A stretch of DNA of 64,000 nucleotides from Alphaproteobacteria bacterium (lineage in GTDB: Bacteria > Pseudomonadota > Alphaproteobacteria > CAAHEQ01 > UBA3637): positions 1 through 64,000 of the forward strand of contig JAFTTR010000033.1 in NCBI GenBank assembly GCA_017466695.1, in the 5' to 3' direction. The notes beneath the pieces are model-generated. The model had not been told where the DNA came from and made no database searches. It saw only the letters and a list, made by a program, of their open reading frames with translations. The position numbers and the translations under genes were made by a program. Below, one piece after another: positions 9,094-16,925 of the stretch. Position 1 is the stretch's first letter. Each line of letters begins with the position of its first letter.

Positions 9094-10209
9094 TTACATC
9101 TTTTTATCATTTTTGTACGTTGACATAAAATCATTATGTAACTGTTCAAATCGATTTTCTTCAATAGCTGTTCTAATTTGTTGCATCAATTGTTGATAAA
9201 AACGAATATTATGCCATGTTAAAAGCATACACCCTAAAATTTCACCGGCTTTGAAAAGATGATGCATATAACCTCTGGTATATTGTGTACAACAAGGACA
9301 GTCACAAGCAGAATCTAAAGGTAAATGAGAATCTCTATGACAGGCATTGTGTATATTTAATACGCCATGAGAGGTAAAGGCTTGACCGGTTCTGCCTGAT
9401 CTTGAAGGCATAACGCAGTCGAACATATCAACCCCCCGTTTAACAGAACCAATAATATCGCTTGGACGACCGACTCCCATTAAATACCTTGGTTTGTCTT
9501 CAGGTAGTGCAGGCGCTGCGTAATCTAATACGCTAAACATAATTTCTTGTCCTTCTCCTACAGCTAGTCCACCAATGGCGTATCCATCAAAGCCAATATC
9601 TGTGAGCGCTTTAATAGATTGCATTCTTAAATCTTGATGCATTCCTCCTTGCATAATGCCAAAAAGACCGTATCCTTCTTTGTCAATAAAAGCATCTTTT
9701 GACCTTTTGGCCCAGCGCATAGAGCGTTCCATTGATTTTTTGACAGTTTCATAAGGAGCAGGGAATTTAACACATTCATCAAATGCCATGGTGATATTTG
9801 AATCCAAAAGATGTTGAATTTCCATTGAGCGTTCGGGAGTTAAAACGTGTTTTGCTCCATTAATGTGGGATTGAAAGGTAACACCTTCTTCCGTAATGGA
9901 ACGAAGAGAAGATAAACTCATAACTTGAAAACCACCAGAATCAGTTAAAATTGGACCATCCCAATTCATAAATTTATGCAATCCACCAAATGAGGCAACA
10001 CGTTCAGCAGTTGGTCTGAGCATGAGATGATAGGTGTTTCCTAAAAGAATTTCAGCTCCGGTTGCCTTGACGGATTGAGGGAGCATGGCTTTAACGGTTC
10101 CTGCAGTTCCAACAGGCATGAATGCTGGTGTTTGAACGTCACCATGGGCTGTTGAGAGGGTTCCTCTTCTGGCATTTTCTTCTTTGTTTTTTATTTGAAA
10201 TTTTAGCAT
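9094..10209 (-). CDS. tgt: Queuine tRNA-ribosyltransferase (tRNA-guanine transglycosylase)
   Basis: Exchanges guanine 34 for the queuosine precursor in tRNAs with GUN anticodons. Seen: the catalytic [11 protein letters not shown] region, the GGLAVGE substrate loop, [11 protein letters not shown], and the zinc-binding CDCPCC...H cluster near residue 310. The 371-residue length matches the family. I chose ATG at 10209 rather than an in-frame TTG two codons upstream, because bacterial Tgt begins close to the MLKF-type sequence. It shares a 73-bp divergent region with lepB. Confidence 0.96.
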   Translation of the reverse strand: MLKFQIKNKEENARRGTLSTAHGDVQTPAFMPVGTAGTVKAMLPQSVKATGAEILLGNTYHLMLRPTAERVASFGGLHKFMNWDGPILTDSGGFQVMSLSSLRSITEEGVTFQSHINGAKHVLTPERSMEIQHLLDSNITMAFDECVKFPAPYETVKKSMERSMRWAKRSKDAFIDKEGYGLFGIMQGGMHQDLRMQSIKALTDIGFDGYAIGGLAVGEGQEIMFSVLDYAAPALPEDKPRYLMGVGRPSDIIGSVKRGVDMFDCVMPSRSGRTGQAFTSHGVLNIHNACHRDSHLPLDSACDCPCCTQYTRGYMHHLFKAGEILGCMLLTWHNIRFYQQLMQQIRTAIEENRFEQLHNDFMSTYKNDKKM

Positions 10210-10282
10210 GGACAAAATCTTCTTTCTGTGATAATCTAATCAAAATTTTGTAATATACTAACATATTGGAGATAAAATTTCA

Positions 10283-10987
10283 ATGAAAAAAGGAGTTGTA
10301 ACGTCAGGAATTCTAGGGCAAGTATGGGGATGGTTTTTAGCTATTTTATTAGCGCTTGTGATTAGAACGTTTGCTTATGAGCCATATAATATTCCATCCG
10401 GATCTATGTTTCCAACGCTTTTGATAGGGGATCATTTATTTATTTCAAAGTATCCCTATGGCTATTCAAGACATTCATTTCTTTTTTCTTTACCGATAAT
10501 TCCTCATGGTCGTTTGTTTGGAAAAGAGCCAAAATTAGGAGATGTGGTTGTTTTTCGAGTTACACCTCAGATTATGCCTTCACTGCAAACTTCTGTTGAT
10601 TATATTAAGCGTGTAATTGGATTGCCAGGAGATACGGTTCAAATGAAACAGGGACGCTTATATATTAATGGGAAAATGGTTGAAAGAAAATATCTTAATC
10701 AAGAAGAAATTGAAATTGAGGGGAATAAGGTTTTGTATACAAAATATGAAGAAATACTCCCTAATGGCGTTAAACATCTTATCTATGAAGTTGATGATAT
10801 GATGAAATCGGATGATACGCCTTTGATGAAAGTGCCTGAAGGACATTTTTTTGCAATGGGTGATAACCGTGATAATTCTTACGATAGTCGCTTCTTTGGA
10901 TTTGTACCATTGACCCATTTAGAGGGACGAGCTGAAATTATTTTTTATTCTAACACAAATAGTCGTTTATTTAATAAGATTTATTAA
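10283..10987 (+). CDS. lepB: Signal peptidase I
   Basis: Inner-membrane protease that removes Sec and Tat signal peptides. One N-terminal helix (about residues 12-30) is followed by the nucleophile motif IPSGSMFPTL (Ser near residue 41), the Lys general base in DYIKRVIGLPGD, and the conserved MGDNRDNSYDSR box. The length of 234 is typical for Alphaproteobacteria. It leads an operon lepB-rnc-era-recO with gaps or overlaps under 15 bases. An extended -10 like element (TTGTAATAT, near 10248-10256) lies upstream, but I see no clear -35 box. Confidence 0.96.
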   Translation: MKKGVVTSGILGQVWGWFLAILLALVIRTFAYEPYNIPSGSMFPTLLIGDHLFISKYPYGYSRHSFLFSLPIIPHGRLFGKEPKLGDVVVFRVTPQIMPSLQTSVDYIKRVIGLPGDTVQMKQGRLYINGKMVERKYLNQEEIEIEGNKVLYTKYEEILPNGVKHLIYEVDDMMKSDDTPLMKVPEGHFFAMGDNRDNSYDSRFFGFVPLTHLEGRAEIIFYSNTNSRLFNKIY

Positions 10988-10996
10988 AGAGGTTTG

Positions 10997-11683
10997 ATGA
11001 TAACAGTATCCCAACAAATTTTAAAAGAAATTAAGCTTTCTAAAAATTTTAAAAAAGCTGTCACACTTGCTATTGGTGGTAAAGGAGCAGCTTATGAACG
11101 TTTGGAATTTTTAGGGGACCGTGTTTTAGGTCTGGTTGTTGCTGATTTGTTGTATCAAAAGTTCCCTTTTGAAAAAGAAGGGGATTGGGCGGTAAGATTT
11201 ACCTCTTTGGTTAAAGAACACACTTTAGCTGAAGTATCTAAAAAATTATTGTTAGATAAAGAGTTGATCACAAATGAAGATCGCTTGCGTCAAAATGAAT
11301 CTATTTTAGCAGATGTTTGTGAAGCTGTTTTAGGGGTGATTTATTTGGAAAAAGGATTGGAAACAGTAAAAGCGTTTATTTTGCCTTTATGGACTCCTTA
11401 TTTGAATGAAAAAGTTATGTCTGAAAAAGATTTTAAAACCCAGTTGCAAGAATGGTGTCAAAAAAATAAGGGGGTTATTCCTGAGTATAAAGTTATTTCA
11501 AAAACAGGTCCAGATCATGATCCTTGTTTTGAGGTTGAGGTTTGTGTTCCAGATATTGGTTCAATGCGTGCAAAAGGATCATCTAAAAAAGAAGCTATGA
11601 CATTAGCTGCAAAAGAATTGTTACAAAAATGTCCCCTATTAACAAAAAAGAAGTGTAAAAGAGATAAAAATGGAAACAAATAA
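10997..11683 (+). CDS. rnc: Ribonuclease III
   Basis: Double-strand-specific RNase that processes rRNA precursors. The signature ERLEFLGDRVLG appears near residue 30, the second catalytic acidic site in DVCEAVLG near residue 105, and a C-terminal dsRNA-binding domain covers about 145-215. The 228-residue length is normal. The start is ATG 10997, after AGAGG; a TTG one codon upstream is less likely. It is followed by era with overlap, as in most Proteobacteria. Confidence 0.95.
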   Translation: MITVSQQILKEIKLSKNFKKAVTLAIGGKGAAYERLEFLGDRVLGLVVADLLYQKFPFEKEGDWAVRFTSLVKEHTLAEVSKKLLLDKELITNEDRLRQNESILADVCEAVLGVIYLEKGLETVKAFILPLWTPYLNEKVMSEKDFKTQLQEWCQKNKGVIPEYKVISKTGPDHDPCFEVEVCVPDIGSMRAKGSSKKEAMTLAAKELLQKCPLLTKKKCKRDKNGNK

Positions 11684-12569
11684 AATGAAGTTTTGCTTTG
11701 TTGCGATATTGGGTGCACCAAATGCAGGAAAATCAACATTAGTGAACAAATTGATTGGCTCAAAAGTGAGTATTGTTTCACCAAAAGTTCAAACAACAAG
11801 ATCAAGAATACGTGGCATTTTGGTTGAAGGAGATACACAACTTGTTTTGGTTGATACGCCTGGGATATTTTCTGCTTCTCAGCGATTTGAACGAGCTATG
11901 GTTGCTTCGGCATGGACAGAATCAGACGAAGCTGATCAGCGTTTGCTTTTAATTGATGCACAAAAAGGGCTTGATAAAAATACAAAAGCTATTATTACAA
12001 GATTGCAAACGGAAAAGAAAAAGGCAGTGCTTGTTTTAAATAAGATTGATTTATTGCCTAAATCAAAGTTATTGCCTTTAATTGAAGAGTTAAATGGATT
12101 GAAAATTTTCACAGATGTATTTTTAATTTCTGCTAAGACTGGGGAGCAAGTTGATGAATTGAAAAAGTTTTTAATTCAAAAAGCACCTCGAGGGGTGTGG
12201 ATGTTCCCTGAAGATCAATTAACAGATTTACCAAATCGATTGTTTGCAGCCGAGGTAACGAGAGAAAAACTCTTTTTAATGTTGCAAAAAGAGTTGCCTT
12301 ATACATTGTCGGTTGAAACAACGTCTTATAAAGAAAAAGAAGATTCTATTCGTATTGAGCAAACAATTTACGTTGAGCGTGAAGGTTTAAAACCAATTGT
12401 TCTTGGGAAATCAGGTCAAATGATAAAAAAAATAGGGGCGTCAGCTCGCCAAGAATTAAGTCGTCTATTTGAAAAAGAGGTTCACCTATTTTTATTTGTG
12501 AAGGTAAAAGAAAATTGGCGTCAAGATCCTTCACAATATAAAGACTGGGGATTGGATTTTAATGCCTGA
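11670..12569 (+). CDS. era: GTPase Era
   Basis: Ras-like GTPase with KH domain that binds the 16S rRNA 3' end during 30S maturation. G1 is GAPNAGKST (about 15-23), G3 is DTPG, G4 is NKID, and the KH core VLGKSGQMIKKIG lies near residue 245. The 299-residue length is standard. The start overlaps the rnc end by 14 bases; a second in-frame ATG at 11685 is possible. It also overlaps recO by eight bases, indicating a compact operon. Confidence 0.96.
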   Translation: METNKMKFCFVAILGAPNAGKSTLVNKLIGSKVSIVSPKVQTTRSRIRGILVEGDTQLVLVDTPGIFSASQRFERAMVASAWTESDEADQRLLLIDAQKGLDKNTKAIITRLQTEKKKAVLVLNKIDLLPKSKLLPLIEELNGLKIFTDVFLISAKTGEQVDELKKFLIQKAPRGVWMFPEDQLTDLPNRLFAAEVTREKLFLMLQKELPYTLSVETTSYKEKEDSIRIEQTIYVEREGLKPIVLGKSGQMIKKIGASARQELSRLFEKEVHLFLFVKVKENWRQDPSQYKDWGLDFNA

Positions 12570-13239
12570 TTTTTATGCTGAAAATGCACTTGTTTTGTCT
12601 AGTCGTCCCTTAGGAGATAGAAAATTTATTGTTAGTCTTTTTACAAAGGATAGAGGGCGACATTTGGGGGTTGTTAAAAAAAAATCCCCTCCAATGACTG
12701 GTTCGTTTTTAACAGTTCGGTGGCAGGCCAGGTTAGCTGAGCAGTTGGGTGTTTATTATATTGAAGATGAAAAATCGGCAAATCTTGCTTTTTTAGAGGA
12801 TTCTAAAAGGTTGAATGCTCTTTCATCTATTTGTTTTTTGATTGATGCTTTGTTGCCAGAAAGAGAAGCGTATCCTTATTTTTATGAGGAAACAATTGAT
12901 TTTTTAAGTCATTTAGAGGATTTTGATTTTCAAAAAAGATATATTTTTTGGGAAGCTAGTTTATTAGAAGCGCTTGGCTTTGGGTTGGATTTGACAAAAT
13001 GTGCTGGAGGTGGGGATTCAACAGATTTAGCTTATGTATCACCTAAAAGTGGACGATCGGTATCTCGTCAAGTGGGGTTGCCTTATAAGGATAAACTGTT
13101 ACCTCTACCAGCATTTTTTGTAAAACAAGTTGAAGTGGATGAGTTTATGTTGCTTCAAGGGTTAAATTTAACGGCTTATTTTTTGTTGCGATATGCTGGA
13201 TTAAAAGAACTTCCTGTTTTGCGTTCGGCCATTGTTTAA
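12562..13239 (+). CDS. recO: DNA repair protein RecO
   Basis: Recombination mediator that helps RecR load RecA on SSB-coated DNA. It has an N-terminal OB-fold (residues 1-75) and a helical C-terminal domain with the alphaproteobacterial LDLTKCAGGG-DLAYVSPKSGR stretch (about 138-160). Only one of the usual zinc cysteines is evident. At 225 residues it is a little shorter than many RecO proteins. It is the last gene of lepB-rnc-era-recO. Confidence 0.9.
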   Translation: MPDFYAENALVLSSRPLGDRKFIVSLFTKDRGRHLGVVKKKSPPMTGSFLTVRWQARLAEQLGVYYIEDEKSANLAFLEDSKRLNALSSICFLIDALLPEREAYPYFYEETIDFLSHLEDFDFQKRYIFWEASLLEALGFGLDLTKCAGGGDSTDLAYVSPKSGRSVSRQVGLPYKDKLLPLPAFFVKQVEVDEFMLLQGLNLTAYFLLRYAGLKELPVLRSAIV

Positions 13240-13285
13240 AAATATTTTTTTGTGTTAAAAAATCAAAAAATAAAAGAAAGATATC

Positions 13286-13314
13286 TTGACGCCTTGCTTG
13301 AATTATGATAGGGT
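13286..13314 (+). promoter_or_regulatory. Promoter of ndk
   Basis: TTGACG (13286-13291), a 17-base spacer, then TAGGGT (13309-13314). The transcript would start near 13322 and carry a leader of about 90 bases. The leader contains a bulged hairpin made of 13340-13349 and 13361-13372. A second TTGACA-N17-AATAGT (13367-13395) also exists, but it would start inside the ribosome binding site. Confidence 0.6.
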
Positions 13315-13410
13315 ATTTCTTGAAATTAAAGTTAAAAAGTGTCAATGAATAAAATGTGTTCATTTCTTGACAGCTTTTTGAATAAATTGAATAGTTAAAA
13401 GGAGTATTTT

Positions 13411-13833
13411 ATGGCTATTGAAAGAACTTTCTCAATGATTAAACCAGATGCAACTGCTCGTAATTTAACAGGTGCGATTAATGCAAAAATTGAAGAAGCT
13501 GGTCTTCGTATTGTTGGTCAAAAACGTGTTTGGATGACAAGAAAACAAGCTGAAACATTTTATGCAGAACATAATGGACGTCCTTTCTTTGAAGAATTGG
13601 TTGAATTTATGAGTTCAGCACCAATTGTTGTTCAAGTATTAGAAGGAGAAGATGCGATTGTTAAGTACCGTACAGTTATGGGAAAAACAGATCCAGCTGA
13701 AGCTGATGCTGGTACAATTCGAGCATTGTTTGCAGAAAGTAAGGGACGTAATTCTGTGCATGGTTCAGATAGTCCAGCTTCTGCTCAAAGAGAAATTGCT
13801 CAATGGTTTAGTGTAAACGAAATTGTTGGCTAA
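13411..13833 (+). CDS. ndk: Nucleoside diphosphate kinase
   Basis: Transfers the gamma phosphate from ATP to NDPs through a phosphohistidine, balancing NTP pools. The active-site segment NSVHGSDSP carries the catalytic His at residue 117; the [12 protein letters not shown] terminus and 140-residue length are textbook. A strong AAAAGGAG precedes the ATG. Monocistronic: promoter at 13286 and a hairpin terminator at 13850-13890. It occupies the place where mraZ often precedes the dcw cluster. Confidence 0.98.
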   Translation: MAIERTFSMIKPDATARNLTGAINAKIEEAGLRIVGQKRVWMTRKQAETFYAEHNGRPFFEELVEFMSSAPIVVQVLEGEDAIVKYRTVMGKTDPAEADAGTIRALFAESKGRNSVHGSDSPASAQREIAQWFSVNEIVG

Positions 13834-13849
13834 GTTTTGTTTTTGATTT

Positions 13850-13890
13850 AAAAAAGCTGGGTGAAGCGAAAGCATAGCTCGGCTTTTTTT
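13850..13890 (+). terminator. Terminator of ndk
   Basis: AAAAAAGC and GGCTTTTTTT arms with an inner AGC-GAAA-GCA tetraloop hairpin, ending in a T7 run. It separates ndk from the dcw cluster, whose first ATG is only 19 bases further on. No clear dcw promoter is visible in this short interval. Confidence 0.65.
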
Positions 13891-13908
13891 GATAAAAAGG
13901 TTTATTTG

Positions 13909-14847
13909 ATGAGTGAGCAAAAGCATATTCCTGTTTTATTAAATGAAGTTATTTCGCATTTGGATTGTTCTAAAGCAGGGTGTTATGTAGATGGAACTTT
14001 TGGTGCTGGTGGGTACACGAGTGCTATATTAAATTCAAATAAAGAAAATTTGGTTATCAGTTTTGATAGAGATCCTAATACAATCTTGACAGCGCAAGCG
14101 TTAAAGGAAAAGTTTTTAAACAGATTTATTTTTGTGCATGACTGTTTTGGGAATATGATGAATCATATTGAAGGGCAAGTTGATGGGATTGTTTTGGATT
14201 TAGGGGTTTCTTCCATGCAAATTGATGAGAAAGAGAGGGGTTTTTCTTTCAGGTTTGATGGTCCATTAGATATGCGTATGGGGCAAGAGGGTTTGTCGGC
14301 AAAAGATGTTGTTAACACATTTGATGAAAAGAAGATTGCTGATATTTTGTTTACATATGGGGAAGAAAAAGCCTCTCGTAGAATTGCAGCGAATATTGTA
14401 AAATCCCGTCAGAAAAAACAAATTGAAACAACAGGTGAATTGGCTGAAATTATTCATCAAGTGATGCCAAAACCAAAGGATGGATCAGATAGTGCAATGC
14501 GTTCATTTCAAGCCCTTCGTATCTATGTGAATGACGAACTAGGTGAGTTAGAAAGGGCGCTTGAGGCTTCTAAAAAGCTTTTGAAAGTGGGTGGACGAAT
14601 GGTTGTTGTTACTTTCCACTCGTTGGAAGATAGAATTGTGAAAAACTTTTTTATTAAAAATTCAGATTTGAAACCAAATGCAAACCGTCATGAGATACCT
14701 TTGATGTGTGTTAACGAAAAATCTCTTTTTAAAGTGGTAACAAAAAAAGCTGTTTTACCAACACAGGAAGAATTACTACGCAATTCAAGAGCTCATTCGG
14801 CAAAATTACGTTCAGCTATTAAACAGCAAGAAGAGGAGGATTTATGA
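13909..14847 (+). CDS. rsmH: 16S rRNA m4C1402 methyltransferase RsmH (MraW)
   Basis: SAM-dependent N4-methyltransferase acting on C1402 of 16S rRNA. Seen: HIPVLLNEV start, DGTFGAGGYT (SAM loop), DLGVSSMQID, FSFRFDGPLDMRM, and the VVTFHSLEDRIVK motif near residue 240. The length is 312. I place the start at ATG 13909, preceded by AAAAGG; the upstream in-frame GTG falls inside the ndk terminator. It begins the dcw cluster and overlaps ftsL by four bases. Confidence 0.96.
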   Translation: MSEQKHIPVLLNEVISHLDCSKAGCYVDGTFGAGGYTSAILNSNKENLVISFDRDPNTILTAQALKEKFLNRFIFVHDCFGNMMNHIEGQVDGIVLDLGVSSMQIDEKERGFSFRFDGPLDMRMGQEGLSAKDVVNTFDEKKIADILFTYGEEKASRRIAANIVKSRQKKQIETTGELAEIIHQVMPKPKDGSDSAMRSFQALRIYVNDELGELERALEASKKLLKVGGRMVVVTFHSLEDRIVKNFFIKNSDLKPNANRHEIPLMCVNEKSLFKVVTKKAVLPTQEELLRNSRAHSAKLRSAIKQQEEEDL

Positions 14848-15179
14848 AAAAATTTATTATTAACTCCGTTTTTTTGTTAATAGCTGTTTTGTCTGGGGTT
14901 GGTTTATTTGTTTTAAAATATCAGGTGAAGGAAAAAGAAACTGAACTTAGATTGATTCACTTAGATATATTAAAAACAAAACGAGATCTACATATGTTGG
15001 AGGCCGAGTGGGCGCATTTAAATGATCCAAAACGTTTGAAAGCATTGGTGACTTCACAAACAAACTGGGAAGTTATTACTTCAAAACAATTTGTTGAAAT
15101 AGAAGATTTACCACTAAAGCCAGAGCTTGAAGCTCAAAAAGAAGGGGAAGATTTAGCATTGAAAAAAGGAGATTTTTAG
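14844..15179 (+). CDS. ftsL: Cell division protein FtsL
   Basis: Small bitopic divisome protein that forms a complex with FtsB and FtsQ. A short cytoplasmic tail and a transmembrane helix (about 5-24) are followed by a heptad-like coiled coil (27-60) and the WAHLNDPKRLKAL stretch typical of alphaproteobacterial FtsL. Sequence conservation in this family is low, so position between rsmH and ftsI carries much of the call. The length is 111. It abuts ftsI directly. Confidence 0.85.
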   Translation: MKKFIINSVFLLIAVLSGVGLFVLKYQVKEKETELRLIHLDILKTKRDLHMLEAEWAHLNDPKRLKALVTSQTNWEVITSKQFVEIEDLPLKPELEAQKEGEDLALKKGDF

Positions 15180-16922
15180 GTGTTTAAACGAAAAAAGGAG
15201 ACGTTTTATTATGCAGGACATGAAGTTCCAGCGTTAACACCGATGGATAGATACAAGTGTTTGGATGATGCAACAAGGGGCGTGCTTAGAAAAGCAAGTA
15301 AACGGATTGCATTTTTGATGGTTGTCTTTTTCCTTTGTTTTTCAGCTATTATCGGACGCTTATTTTATTTAACTGTTTTGTCTTATCAATCTAGATCATT
15401 TACACCTTCTGTTTTGAAAACAGATTTAAATATTATTAGACATAATGTATTGGATCGAAATGGAATGATATTGGCAACGAGTGTGCCAACAAAAGATTTA
15501 TCAATTAATCCTAAAATGGTAAAGTCAAAAGATAAGGAAACAGTCGCTGAAAATTTGGCAAAAGTTTTGCCTGGGGTTTCAAAAGAAGATGTTTTAAATA
15601 AAATTAATATGGGTGGTTCTTTTAGATATATTAAAAGAAATATAACCCCTCTTGAGCAAAAAGATATCAATTGGCTTGGATATTATTTTTTAATGGAAAC
15701 AGATGGGGAAAAACGTGTCTATCCACAAGGATCGTTATTTTCACACTTATTGGGTAGTGTTGATATTGATAATAAAGGGACAGCAGGGATTGAAAAGGCT
15801 TATGAGCCTATTTTAGCTGAACGTAATTTAATGCTTTCACTGGATATTTCTGTTCAAGATATTGTTCATAGAACACTTGCTCAAAACATTCAAAAGTTTA
15901 AAGCAAGTGGCGGAACAAGTATTGTAATGGATGTTCACACGGGTGAGGTTTTGGCGAGTGTTTCGCTTCCAGATTACAATCCTAATTTAGCGCTTGATGC
16001 TGATGAAGACGCAAGATTTAATAAGGCAACGTTAGGTGCTTATGAGTTTGGTTCTGTTTTTAAATTATTTAACACAGCTATGGCGTTAGATGCTGGTGTG
16101 ATTAAGCCTTATGATGTTTTTGATGCAACAAAACCAATGAAAATTGGGAAAAAAACTTTTGAAGATTATAGAGGGCAAAATAGACCTTTAATGGTTCCTG
16201 AAATTTTAATTCATTCTTCAAATATTGGATCCATCCGAATCGCATTGAAGGCCGGATGGCAAAAACAAAAAGAATTTTTAGGACGATTTGGTTTTTATAA
16301 TCCGTTACCAATCAAATTACCAGAACGAACAAGGACGCAGTATCCAAGAGCAAAAAAATGGGCAGAAATAACTTCAGCAAACGTTTCATTTGGATATGGG
16401 ATTTCTGTTTCGCCATTACATTTGATTTCGGCTGTAAGCGCTTTGGTAAATGGAGGGTATTATCGTGTGCCAACATTTATTAAAGGGGGAAATAAAGGGC
16501 GTGCCGAATATCAAGTTCTGTCTAAAAAAGTATCTGACCAAATGCGTCATATGATGTGGGGTGTTATCAATTGGAATTTGAAAGAAAGTGATCCTATTCG
16601 GGCCTATGCTGTGGGGGGAAAAACAGGATCTGCAAACTTACTTAAAAATGGGAAATATGTTCAAGGTTCACTTCGAACAACATTTGTTTGTGCTTTCCCG
16701 ATGAATGATCCTAAGTATGCTGTATTAGTTGTTTTGGAAAATCCTCAACGAATTAAAGAAACTTTTAACTTTAATACAGCAGGGTGGAATGCAAAACCAA
16801 CAGGATTACAAATTGTATCTGAAATTGCCCCTTATTTGGGCGTTCCAGCACAAGAAGAATGGGAACAACCCAGTTATATGAAACGAGCTATTGAAACATC
16901 ACTAAATGCGAAAAAAAGGTAA
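15180..16922 (+). CDS. ftsI: Peptidoglycan transpeptidase FtsI (PBP3)
   Basis: Septal class B penicillin-binding protein that crosslinks peptidoglycan with FtsW. It has a cytoplasmic N terminus, one transmembrane helix (44-66) and a periplasmic pedestal. The transpeptidase motifs are SVFK (catalytic Ser 292), SSN (346-348) and KTG (481-483). The length is 580. The start is GTG 15180, immediately after the ftsL stop, with a strong AAAGGAG ending 9 bases upstream. All catalytic residues are intact. Confidence 0.97.
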   Translation: MFKRKKETFYYAGHEVPALTPMDRYKCLDDATRGVLRKASKRIAFLMVVFFLCFSAIIGRLFYLTVLSYQSRSFTPSVLKTDLNIIRHNVLDRNGMILATSVPTKDLSINPKMVKSKDKETVAENLAKVLPGVSKEDVLNKINMGGSFRYIKRNITPLEQKDINWLGYYFLMETDGEKRVYPQGSLFSHLLGSVDIDNKGTAGIEKAYEPILAERNLMLSLDISVQDIVHRTLAQNIQKFKASGGTSIVMDVHTGEVLASVSLPDYNPNLALDADEDARFNKATLGAYEFGSVFKLFNTAMALDAGVIKPYDVFDATKPMKIGKKTFEDYRGQNRPLMVPEILIHSSNIGSIRIALKAGWQKQKEFLGRFGFYNPLPIKLPERTRTQYPRAKKWAEITSANVSFGYGISVSPLHLISAVSALVNGGYYRVPTFIKGGNKGRAEYQVLSKKVSDQMRHMMWGVINWNLKESDPIRAYAVGGKTGSANLLKNGKYVQGSLRTTFVCAFPMNDPKYAVLVVLENPQRIKETFNFNTAGWNAKPTGLQIVSEIAPYLGVPAQEEWEQPSYMKRAIETSLNAKKR

Positions 16923-16925
16923 CAA

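Noticed and set aside
13367-13395. Second ndk promoter TTGACA-N17-AATAGT
   Set aside because: Transcription would start inside the ribosome binding site, and the -10 box is poor; the upstream TTGACG/TAGGGT is more plausible.
13861-13908. Longer rsmH start at GTG 13861
   Set aside because: The extra codons fall in the ndk terminator hairpin and do not resemble RsmH; ATG 13909 has AAAAGG before it.
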